Assembly (NCBI GenBank): GCA_900766825.1
Contig: CAAFWU010000033.1
Coordinates: forward strand, 1 to 47,919
Direction of reading: 5' to 3'
DNA: 47,919 nt
From: Bacteroidales bacterium
GTDB lineage: Bacteria > Bacteroidota > Bacteroidia > Bacteroidales > Marinilabiliaceae
The notes under the pieces were generated by a model. That model searched no databases. It was not told the origin of the DNA and saw only the letters and a program-made list of their open reading frames with translations. Made by a program: the position numbers and the translations under genes. This document shows, piece after piece, positions 1 to 7,552 of the stretch; the stretch's first letter is position 1; each line of letters opens with the position of its first letter.

Positions 1-2
1 CC

Positions 3-260
3 CACGAAACCTCATGGGACTTCCAAACCAACGAGTTGGTAAGCATAGAGCCCGAGGAGGGCGAAGAGAGCAACACTTTGGAGTGGCGCATGAAAAAGTA
101 CAAACAGAAGTGGGAAGATAAGTTCTGCCAGTTGCACCAAAACGAAGAGGAACTCAACCGACAGTTTATCCAGATCTACGGCCTCGAAGATGAACTAACC
201 CCCGATGTCCCTCTCGATGAAATTACCATTCTGCAACAAGGGGAGATTAGCATCAAATGA
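3..260 (+). CDS. C-terminal fragment of a PglX-like adenine-specific DNA methyltransferase (5' end outside window)
   Basis: The reading frame is open from base 3, so the gene begins to the left of the window. The visible 85 residues contain a SWDF motif near the start and the stretch NEEELNRQFIQIYGLEDELT, which I recognise from the region after the methylase domain of BREX PglX and related Eco57I-type methyltransferases. In that family an FISYAVGCMFGRYS-like segment and a long specificity region normally follow. Here the frame stops right after the DEIT-like segment, and no continuation shows in the other frames up to base 444. I infer a truncated protein, but I cannot see its N-terminal part. 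No other BREX gene is visible. Confidence 0.6.
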   Translation, partial: HETSWDFQTNELVSIEPEEGEESNTLEWRMKKYKQKWEDKFCQLHQNEEELNRQFIQIYGLEDELTPDVPLDEITILQQGEISIK

Positions 261-324
261 TAATTGTTGACCCATAACAGAGTTAACAGAAAGCTCTTTT
301 TAGAAGGCCAAATTGTGTGTTTGT

Positions 325-345
325 TAAGATATTTTGCATATCTTA
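325..345. repeat. 8-bp inverted repeat (TAAGATAT ... ATATCTTA)
   Basis: Two perfect 8-base arms are separated by TTTGC, and the arms can be extended with one mismatch. The repeat lies in the 184-base gap between the truncated methyltransferase and the BACON lipoprotein. There is no T-run, so it is a poor terminator. It could be an operator or a scar of the rearrangement that removed the end of the methyltransferase. Nothing else is recognisable in the gap. Confidence 0.4.
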
Positions 346-444
346 GCACATTATGCTGGCTTGATTGCGTGCACAAAACTCCGCAAACCAAACCATAACG
401 TATTGATTATATCGACTATAGATTTATAGAACAAACACAATACA

Positions 445-2208
445 ATGAAACAGACACAATTTGCAATGGCGGCTCTCGCTGCCCTTGCGTCAATGGCTCT
501 AATGGTCGGGTGCGACAATGGGTCCGACGACGAAACACCAGATGGTATCGACTCCTCCACCTCCCTTATAGTCTCCCAAGACACCATTTTCCTCTCCAAG
601 AGTGGTGGCGAAGGCTCCTTTACCGTAACCACCAATGCCGCCAAGGTTAATGTGGGCGAGGATGCCGATTGGATTTCGGGTGCCAAGGTTAGCCTCGGTC
701 AAGACTCTCACAAAGTGGTCTTCAGCGTAGACAAATACGAGGCCAATGCCAACGACCAATCCGCCGCTGCCGACCAAAGCACAACTTACGATCCTCGCAT
801 CGCCCAAATAACCGTTTCGGTGGGCTCTATAGAGAAAAAAGTTGTTGTCTATCAGTATCCCGAAGACTTGCTCGAACCCAGCGAGTTTGTAAAAAATAAC
901 TACGTTCTCATTGCCCGCGAACTGGAATATGGCGGATCGGGAACCACAGAGAATCCCTTCAAAATCATAAGCAATGGGCAGTACACCATCGATTGCCCAT
1001 GGTGGGTTGTGAACACCAAACGAGAGGCTGGTTCAACCAAATATGAGGTCATTGAGTATTTCCAATACCTTGGCAATTACGACGATCAGCCTCGAGAGGG
1101 CTCCATTGTCTTCACCCTTGGCGACAAAAAAATTGTTTGCAAGCTTAAGCAGAAAGCCACCGAGTTCGACTTCAGTGGTGTGAGCCACGACGCCAACATC
1201 TTGGTGCCCGAAATTAAGTTGGGCTGGACGCTGGCCGATGCAACCACCTCCGCCACGCAAGACCAAATTAAGAATGGACTCTTCGACGCCGTGGCTGCCG
1301 AGGGCATAAATGCTGTTCGCATCCCTTGTTCGTTCCTTTCTGCGGAGTCCGATGAGGTTAATCAGTTCTGGTTGGCCAGCGTCGACGATGCCGTTAAGGC
1401 TGCCGTGGACAAAGACATGAAGGTTGTGGTTTCGTTGGCCGACGATGGTTGGCTCTCCAATAATCTGGAGAATGCCGACACCACGGTCCTCTTCAAGAAC
1501 TTTACAAGAGTCTGGTATGCCGTTGCAACTCAGCTTATTGACTACGACGAGCACCTCTTCTTCGAGGGCTACGACCGCTACGAACCTTCCTCAACAAAGG
1601 GAAGCATTCAGGTCTACGACCGCCTCAACGAACTCTTCGTGCAAACCGTCCGCCGAACGGGTGCCAACAACTACAAGCGCTGTCTGCTCGTGCCTGTCTA
1701 TGATGCCGATGCCAACAAACGTATGTCCTTGCCCGACAACGATGTTGTTTCCGGTAGGCTAATATGCTCCTTCCCATTCTTCTTGCCCAAAGACTTTGCA
1801 CTCACAGGCACCAAGAGTTTGTGGGGCGAACCATATTCCGAGTTCGTATACGAGTGCTCTACAGGCTACCCCGCTGCTCAAATTTCGCAACTCTTCTCCG
1901 ATGTGCTCAGCACCTATTCCAGCTTCCCCATTGTCATCAATTCGTGCGGTGCCGTCAACCATAAGGCCGATGAGCAGAGCACGAGTGCGGATGCCGAGGC
2001 TCTCTATGCCGCTGCCTTGTCCAAGGCAGCCTCCGACAACCAAATGAAGCTCTTTATGTTCGACGACAATAAGACTGGGGCTGGCAGCTTTGGCGTCTTT
2101 GAACGTTCAACATCGGGCGTCACTCTCTATCGCCCTAAGTATCTTGAGGCCTTCAAGACGGGTGTGGCACCATCGGCGAGCGAAGACAAGGAGGTGACTA
2201 CTGAATAG
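445..2208 (+). CDS. BACON-domain lipoprotein with a degenerate GH5-like domain
   Basis: The protein has 587 residues. It starts with a lipoprotein signal whose lipobox LMVGC puts the lipidated cysteine at residue 23, so it is an outer-membrane or surface lipoprotein. Residues ~45-137 form a BACON domain and ~150-237 a second BACON-like beta domain. Residues ~240-575 align by eye with Bacteroidales GH5 endoglucanases (LGW, VRIP, DYDEHLFFEG, YDRLNELFV, TGANN). The GH5 catalytic positions have changed: the HH pair of the third strand is A332-D333, the NEP motif after FEG reads YDRYEP, the active-site His-Tyr pair reads P444-F445-F446, and the nucleophile of the I-G-E-F-G motif reads N499-S500-C501-G502. 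E380 could still stand in for the acid/base if two residues were inserted. A glycan-binding pseudoenzyme is the best guess; the gene is monocistronic with its own terminator. Confidence 0.75.
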   Translation: MKQTQFAMAALAALASMALMVGCDNGSDDETPDGIDSSTSLIVSQDTIFLSKSGGEGSFTVTTNAAKVNVGEDADWISGAKVSLGQDSHKVVFSVDKYEANANDQSAAADQSTTYDPRIAQITVSVGSIEKKVVVYQYPEDLLEPSEFVKNNYVLIARELEYGGSGTTENPFKIISNGQYTIDCPWWVVNTKREAGSTKYEVIEYFQYLGNYDDQPREGSIVFTLGDKKIVCKLKQKATEFDFSGVSHDANILVPEIKLGWTLADATTSATQDQIKNGLFDAVAAEGINAVRIPCSFLSAESDEVNQFWLASVDDAVKAAVDKDMKVVVSLADDGWLSNNLENADTTVLFKNFTRVWYAVATQLIDYDEHLFFEGYDRYEPSSTKGSIQVYDRLNELFVQTVRRTGANNYKRCLLVPVYDADANKRMSLPDNDVVSGRLICSFPFFLPKDFALTGTKSLWGEPYSEFVYECSTGYPAAQISQLFSDVLSTYSSFPIVINSCGAVNHKADEQSTSADAEALYAAALSKAASDNQMKLFMFDDNKTGAGSFGVFERSTSGVTLYRPKYLEAFKTGVAPSASEDKEVTTE

Positions 2209-2233
2209 AAACAAATCCTTTTTATAACTTATG

Positions 2234-2272
2234 GCAAGGGTGACTGAGTTCGGTCGCCCTTGCTTTTTTTGT
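2234..2272 (+). terminator. Rho-independent terminator after the BACON lipoprotein
   Basis: The arms gcaagggtgac and gtcgcccttgc pair almost perfectly across a short loop and are followed by a run of seven T residues. It ends the lipoprotein transcript about 25 bases after the stop codon. Confidence 0.85.
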
Positions 2273-2286
2273 TTTGTGTGGGCGAA

Positions 2287-2319
2287 CCCGCTCTATACCC
2301 GCTCTATATCCTGCCTATA
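2287..2319. repeat. Tandem 11-bp repeat, two perfect copies and a decayed third
   Basis: CCCGCTCTATA occurs at 2287-2297 and 2298-2308, followed by a partly matching third unit ending in CTATA. It lies in the 388-base gap between the lipoprotein and surE. Apart from the terminator and the surE promoter, nothing else was recognised in this gap. Confidence 0.6.
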
Positions 2320-2462
2320 TTCGGATGGAGTTGCCGTTAGAGTTTTTTCTAATAGTAATTTGGCTGATGAAAAATAGGGCAGAGTAGGGGCTTTTGTTGG
2401 CAAAGGAAGCAAAGGGTGCAAAGTGCGAGTTATCAGATTGTTAGCAAAACAGGTGGGGTGCA

Positions 2463-2494
2463 ATTGTCATTAATGCGTAAAAATGGTAAATTTG
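2463..2494 (+). promoter_or_regulatory. Bacteroidota sigma-70-type promoter for the surE operon
   Basis: The -7 element TAAATTTG (2487-2494) fits TAnnTTTG. A TTG at 2464-2466 sits 20 bases upstream as the -33 element. The predicted transcript begins about 100 bases before surE. Confidence 0.6.
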
Positions 2495-2596
2495 TATCGG
2501 AACCTACCACACCTGCGTGGTGCGCCCTGTAGGCTAAAAGCAAAACTTATAAAATTAAGTAGGGTGACGCCCAGTGTGGCATAACATTGAACCAGC

Positions 2597-3400
2597 ATGA
2601 CGTTGAACACACATATTGAAGACGAAATGGAAAACGAGGTGCGCCCTCTTATTATGGTAACCAACGACGATGGCATTCGTGCGTCGGGCATCAAGGCCTT
2701 GGCTTTTGTGGCCGAGCGTTATGCCGACGTTGTTGTCGTGGCTCCCGATGGCAGCTATTCGGGTAAGAGTCACTCCTTTACCGTCATGGACGAGTTGCGC
2801 ACCCGTAAGGCAATGGGCTTTGGACACATCGAGGCCTATGCCGTTAAGGGCACCCCTGTCGATTGCGTCAAACTGGGCGTCTACGGCTTGGTGCCTCGCA
2901 CGCCCGATTTGGTGCTCTCGGGCATAAACCATGGTAGCAACACTTCCATTAGTGTTCACTATTCGGGCACCATGGGGGCAGCTCGCGAGGCGGCTCTTAT
3001 TGGCATTCCATCCATAGCTTTCTCCTTAGCCAACTACTCAGACGATGCTGATTTTGAGGAGGCTCAGAAGGTGGTGGATGCCGTCCTGTCGAAGTTTTTC
3101 GATGGCCAGCTGCCCCAGGCTGAGACCTACAATGTGAACATTCCCTATGGCAAAGTTAATGGCGTTCGGTTGGCCCGCATGGCCATGGGACGTTGGATAG
3201 AGAGGCCCATTAAACAGACATCGCCCTTTGGCCAAGACATCTATTGGCTCGATGGCCATTTTGAAGACGATGAGCCCGAGGCCGCCGACACCGACGAGGC
3301 TATGGTGGCCCGAGGCTACGCCGCCATGACGCCTCTGCTGCTGGACGTGACCGACTATGGAACTCTCGAGCACACCGACGATTTCTCTATTAACTTTTGA
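2597..3400 (+). CDS. surE: 5'/3'-nucleotidase SurE
   Basis: SurE is a metal-dependent phosphatase of nucleoside monophosphates and short polyphosphate. The sequence carries the family's N-terminal VTNDDG motif (N23-D24-D25-G26, metal-binding aspartates) and the SGINHGSN motif near residue 110, plus the GTPVDCV segment. At 267 residues it is normal for the family. The ATG at 2597 is used here; an in-frame ATG at 2627 would give MENEVRPLIMVTNDDG, closer to the usual short N-terminus, and is a real alternative. It is the first gene of a unit with the small membrane protein and lpxB, and has a promoter at 2463-2494. Confidence 0.95.
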   Translation: MTLNTHIEDEMENEVRPLIMVTNDDGIRASGIKALAFVAERYADVVVVAPDGSYSGKSHSFTVMDELRTRKAMGFGHIEAYAVKGTPVDCVKLGVYGLVPRTPDLVLSGINHGSNTSISVHYSGTMGAAREAALIGIPSIAFSLANYSDDADFEEAQKVVDAVLSKFFDGQLPQAETYNVNIPYGKVNGVRLARMAMGRWIERPIKQTSPFGQDIYWLDGHFEDDEPEAADTDEAMVARGYAAMTPLLLDVTDYGTLEHTDDFSINF

Positions 3401-3435
3401 TAAACTTCTGACTTTAAGTTTGTTCGGGACCAACT

Positions 3436-3729
3436 ATGAAGTGGATTGACAAGACGTGGGTTGGCTTTGTGGCAGGACTTATATTGCCCATTGTCACTAC
3501 TTTGCTCTTCTATAAGTTTGCCTATTCGGGCATGTTGCCATTCTGGGAGTTTCTCAATCAGATGCTCTTTATTCGTGGCGTGGGAATGCTCATTGCCGTT
3601 AGCTGTTTGCCTAACTTGGCCATTTTCACTGTCTTGGCTTATACCGATAGGCTCAAGGTCTCACGTGGACTCTTCCTCGCAACGCTCATTTATGCTTTTG
3701 CCATTGTTGTTGTCAATTTTATTCTGTAA
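3436..3729 (+). CDS. Small conserved-context membrane protein between surE and lpxB
   Basis: This 97-residue protein has three hydrophobic segments at about 8-27, 45-68 and 76-97, with few charges, so it is an integral inner-membrane protein. I do not recognise a named domain. It starts 35 bases after surE and ends three bases before the lpxB start, so it is almost certainly co-transcribed and probably translationally coupled to lpxB. I recall an unnamed small membrane gene at this position in other Bacteroidales, which would suggest a role near lipid A synthesis; that is inference. Confidence 0.75.
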   Translation: MKWIDKTWVGFVAGLILPIVTTLLFYKFAYSGMLPFWEFLNQMLFIRGVGMLIAVSCLPNLAIFTVLAYTDRLKVSRGLFLATLIYAFAIVVVNFIL

Positions 3730-3732
3730 CCA

Positions 3733-4875
3733 ATGAACTACTATATCATTGTGGGCGAGCCCTCGGGCGACCTGCATGCCTCCAACCTCATGAAGTCCCT
3801 CAAGCGTGTGGACCCTGAGGCTACCTTTCGTTTTTGGGGCGGACCCCTCATGGCGGCCGTTGGCGGTACCATGGTTAGGGATTATCATGACACAGCTGTC
3901 ATGGGTGTGTGGGACGTAATTACACACTTGGGCAAGATTCAGAAAAACTTCAAGCTCTGCCGCAAGGACATTGGCGAGAACCGACCCGATGCCCTTATTC
4001 TCGTGGACTACCCTGGTTTCAACCTTCCCATGGCAGAGTGGGCACACAAGCAGGGCATTCCCACGCTCTACTACATTTCCCCCAAGGTCTGGGCCTCTAA
4101 GGAGTACAGAATCAAGTCGATGAAAAAGAACATTGATAGGCTCTACTCCATCATGCCCTTTGAACCAGAATACTTTAGCAAACATCAGTTAACCAATGTG
4201 TTCTATTGCGGCAACCCCGTGATGGATGCCATTGAACAGCGTGCCAACAAAGACGAGAGTTTCGAAGCCTTCTGTGCCAAGAATGGTTTGGATTCCAGAC
4301 CCAAAATTGCGCTGCTCCCTGGCAGTAGGGTTTCGGAACTTAAGTATAACCTGCCCGAGATGATGCGTCTGGTTAAGCAATTCCCTAACTATGAGTTCGT
4401 TATTGCTGGTGCCCCATCGTTCCAAGCAGCTGACTACGACAAGTTTTTGGCTGGAAACCCCGTGCCAGTGGTCTTTGGGCAGACCTATCAATTGGTAACC
4501 TTTGCAAGAGCCGCTGTGGTTACCTCGGGAACGGCAACGTTGGAGACCGGTGTGCTCGCGTGCCCACAGATTGTAATGTACCTAATGTGGGGTGGTGGCT
4601 TTGCCGATTGGGTGGCGCACCTCTTCATCAAGGTCCCCTTCATTAGTTTGGTAAATCTTATTTTGGGTCGCGAGGCCGTTTCGGAACTCTTTCAAAAGAA
4701 ATACTCCTTCGAAAGGCTCCGTGGCGAGTTGGAGGAGCTGCTGGCCGATACCGACCGCAGGCGCACTATGTTGGCGGACTATGCCGAACTGCAGGCCAAG
4801 GTTGGCGGAGCAGGATGCAGCGATAGGGCTGCTGAAGATATGGTGGCGTTCCTCTCTTCAAAACGCTCACTCTAA
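3733..4875 (+). CDS. lpxB: Lipid-A-disaccharide synthase (GT19)
   Basis: LpxB joins UDP-2,3-diacylglucosamine and lipid X to give the tetraacyl disaccharide of lipid A, at the inner face of the inner membrane. The 380-residue length fits the family. Family signatures seen are GEPSGDLHAS at residues 8-17, the LVDYPGFNLPMA segment near 95, YYISPKVWA near 115, LLPGSR near 197, and the SGTATLE nucleotide-sugar binding motif near 260. It follows the small membrane gene by three bases. It lacks a fused LAB_N domain; proteins of that type occur instead in the envelope-glycan operon at 21631. Confidence 0.97.
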   Translation: MNYYIIVGEPSGDLHASNLMKSLKRVDPEATFRFWGGPLMAAVGGTMVRDYHDTAVMGVWDVITHLGKIQKNFKLCRKDIGENRPDALILVDYPGFNLPMAEWAHKQGIPTLYYISPKVWASKEYRIKSMKKNIDRLYSIMPFEPEYFSKHQLTNVFYCGNPVMDAIEQRANKDESFEAFCAKNGLDSRPKIALLPGSRVSELKYNLPEMMRLVKQFPNYEFVIAGAPSFQAADYDKFLAGNPVPVVFGQTYQLVTFARAAVVTSGTATLETGVLACPQIVMYLMWGGGFADWVAHLFIKVPFISLVNLILGREAVSELFQKKYSFERLRGELEELLADTDRRRTMLADYAELQAKVGGAGCSDRAAEDMVAFLSSKRSL

Positions 4876-4923
4876 GTGTGTTGGCTAGTGTCTCTCCTCT
4901 GTTAAATAGCAAAGGGTATTGCA

Positions 4924-7338
4924 ATGTTCGAATTGTATAAGAAGGAGGTAGCCACCTTTTTTGCATCGCCTACGGGCTATCTGGTGGCCAGTGTGTTTCT
5001 GGTGGTCACGTGGCTGATGCTCTGGGTCATACCTTCGGAATTTAACATAATATACGGTGGATATGCCACGCTGGGGCCTTTGTTCGACATGGCGCCATGG
5101 ATATTCCTCTTTCTGGTGCCAGCTGTGGCCATGAGGTTGCTGGCCGAGGAACGTAAGGTGGGCACTCTGGAACTCCTGCTTATTCGCCCCATGGGCCCTT
5201 GGCGTATTGTCTGGGCTAAGTATTTGGCTGGCCTTACCTTGGTGCTCTTAACCATTGTGCCTACGGTTGTTTTTGTGGGGGCGGTGTGGGTGCTGGGCTC
5301 GCCCGTGGGCAACATCGACGTTGGGGCTACACTGGGGTGCTACATCGCTTTGGTGCTGCTGGCGGCTTCCTATTTGGCCATATCTGTTTTTGCTTCGTCG
5401 CTCACCGATAATCAGATAGTTGCGTTTGTTATTGGGGCTTCGCTTTGTGCGGTGGCCTATGTTGGCTTCGACCTTGTGGCATCCATTGCGCCTCAGGCGG
5501 GGTGGAGTGCTGTGGTGGAATCGCTGGGCATTGCGGCGCACTACGCATCGGTGAGTAGGGGTGTGGTGGACTCGGTCGATGTGGCTTATTTTGTGGCACT
5601 TAGCGCACTCTTTTTTGTGGGCACGGTGCTCTTGCTTCGCAGGCCTATGCGGCGCACGTGGCACAACGCTGCCATTGTGGTGGCCGTGGTGGCGGTGTTG
5701 GGTCTGGTGGCCAACGTGGGGCACTTTAGGTTGGACCTCACGGCCGAAAAACGTTTCACACTCTCCAATGTTACAAAGAGTTACGTTGAGCGTCAGCCTG
5801 GACCCGTGGTGGTGCAATGCTACCTCACGGGCGACCTCAACCCTGGCTTTAGGCGTTTGCGTAGGCAGATTACCGACCTCTGTCAGGAACTCTCTGTGCA
5901 CTCTGCGCATGGAGTTCGGCTGTTCGATGTTGACCCCAATGCCCTCGGGGCAGAGCAGGCTCAGAAGTTTGCCAACGAACTTGCCGAGGTCGGTCTGGCT
6001 GGCGTGCCTGTTTTCGAAACCAAAGAGGATGGTCAGAAAACCCGCACCATTGTCTATCCCTATATTAAGTTAATGGGCAATGGCAAGAGCCTATGGGTGA
6101 ATATGTTGGAGAATATCCCAGGCCTTGGGGGCGAGGAGTCGCTAAACCGCTCCATAGAAGATGCTGAATTTAAGTTTGCCGATGCGCTGCAACGTCTTGA
6201 CCGAACCGACATTGCCAAGGTGGCCTTTCTTGAGGGTCATGGCGAGTTGGAGGACATTGACGTTGTTGAGGCCACCGAAGCTTTGGCGCAGCACTTTATT
6301 GTGGACCGCGGCAAAGTTGGCGGCGACCCCAATTTGCTCGAGCCCTATAAGGTTATTATTGTGGCCAAACCCACTGCACCATTTAGCGAGGCCGATAAGT
6401 TCGCTCTGGACCAATATGCCATGCACGGAGGGCGAATCCTCTGGCTTATCGACGCCGTGAGCATAACCATCGACTCTCTGCGGGCCTGCCCCCAATCCAT
6501 AGGTCTGCCAAACGAGGTTAACCTCAACGACCAACTCTTTGTCTATGGCATAAGGGTCAACCAATCGGTTATAGAGGACATGAGTTGCGGTATGATTCCC
6601 GTGAGCGTGCCTGGGGCCGATGGACGCAGTCAGGTTGTGCCAATGCCCTGGCTCTATGGCCCACTTATGGCCACCAACATGGCCTCGGCCGTTACACGCA
6701 ATGTGGCCTATGTCCATGGCGATTTTGTCTGCCCCATAGACACTGTCGGCGAGGACCTTAGGTTGGTTCGTACCCCCCTGCTGAGGTCGTCGGGGGCCAC
6801 GCGCACAAGTCAGATTCCCGTTGTGGCCCAGCTTTCCACCATACACATTCAGCCCCGAGCCGAGGACTTCCCCTTAGCCCACCTAAGCCTCGGCATGCTC
6901 GAGGAGGGCGAGTTCCCCTCAGCCTTTAAGCGAAGGAGCACGCCCCGCGGAGCCGTGGAACCCAAGGGCGGACGCCGAGACCTGAGTGTGGAGACCAAGA
7001 TGATTTTTGTGGGCGACGGAGATGTTATTAGAAACGACGTTCGGTTCCGTCATACCACCAACCCAACGGTCGTCCCCTTGGGCTACGACGAAATGAGTCG
7101 CCAGACCTATGGCAACAAAGATTTCATTGTAAACGCCGTGCAATATCTGGCCGACGACGACGGACTTATGGAGCTCAGAAACAGAACATTTGCCCTCCGT
7201 CTGCTGGACCGACAAAAGATTGGTCAGGGAACCACCGACCTCAAAGTTCTAACCCTTATTTTGCCACTTTTGCTCATCGGATTGTTTGGCGCTAGCGTTG
7301 CCCTCTTCAGGAAACGACTTTTCACCAAACAACGGTGA
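4924..7338 (+). CDS. GldF-GldG fusion: ABC-2 permease joined to ABC auxiliary domain
   Basis: In this 804-residue protein, residues 1-245 form a GldF-type ABC-2 permease with about six membrane helices and the LLAEERKVGTLELLLIRPM-like motif of that family. Residues ~250-740 are the GldG-type ABC_transp_aux region, with the typical LDLTAEKRFTLSN entry after a membrane helix and an FLEGHGE segment near 435. A last helix lies at ~770-790. In gliding Flavobacteriia GldF and GldG are separate and work with the ATPase GldA; fusions occur in Bacteroidales. No ATPase gene adjoins it here, so the partner must be encoded elsewhere. The substrate is unknown. It starts 48 bases after lpxB and may share its transcript. 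Confidence 0.88.
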   Translation: MFELYKKEVATFFASPTGYLVASVFLVVTWLMLWVIPSEFNIIYGGYATLGPLFDMAPWIFLFLVPAVAMRLLAEERKVGTLELLLIRPMGPWRIVWAKYLAGLTLVLLTIVPTVVFVGAVWVLGSPVGNIDVGATLGCYIALVLLAASYLAISVFASSLTDNQIVAFVIGASLCAVAYVGFDLVASIAPQAGWSAVVESLGIAAHYASVSRGVVDSVDVAYFVALSALFFVGTVLLLRRPMRRTWHNAAIVVAVVAVLGLVANVGHFRLDLTAEKRFTLSNVTKSYVERQPGPVVVQCYLTGDLNPGFRRLRRQITDLCQELSVHSAHGVRLFDVDPNALGAEQAQKFANELAEVGLAGVPVFETKEDGQKTRTIVYPYIKLMGNGKSLWVNMLENIPGLGGEESLNRSIEDAEFKFADALQRLDRTDIAKVAFLEGHGELEDIDVVEATEALAQHFIVDRGKVGGDPNLLEPYKVIIVAKPTAPFSEADKFALDQYAMHGGRILWLIDAVSITIDSLRACPQSIGLPNEVNLNDQLFVYGIRVNQSVIEDMSCGMIPVSVPGADGRSQVVPMPWLYGPLMATNMASAVTRNVAYVHGDFVCPIDTVGEDLRLVRTPLLRSSGATRTSQIPVVAQLSTIHIQPRAEDFPLAHLSLGMLEEGEFPSAFKRRSTPRGAVEPKGGRRDLSVETKMIFVGDGDVIRNDVRFRHTTNPTVVPLGYDEMSRQTYGNKDFIVNAVQYLADDDGLMELRNRTFALRLLDRQKIGQGTTDLKVLTLILPLLLIGLFGASVALFRKRLFTKQR

Positions 7339-7552
7339 TTTGTAACGATATTTTCACTAAATTTGTAGAGCGTTTAGTGCACTTTAACCACAAGGCAGTT
7401 GAAAAAGCATAAGATTGTGTAAAGAAATGCAACTCAGACCCACTTGGGAATATGCAGTTGCAACACCCCTCGCCAACGCTTAGTATGCCAAAGAGTAGCA
7501 ATCGGTTGTCGGGAGGCAAAATACAAAAGCACAGCGCCTAAATAAAAACATA

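Noticed and set aside
1..445. A BREX or restriction-modification system
   Set aside because: Only the truncated end of one methyltransferase is visible; none of the partner genes lies in the window.
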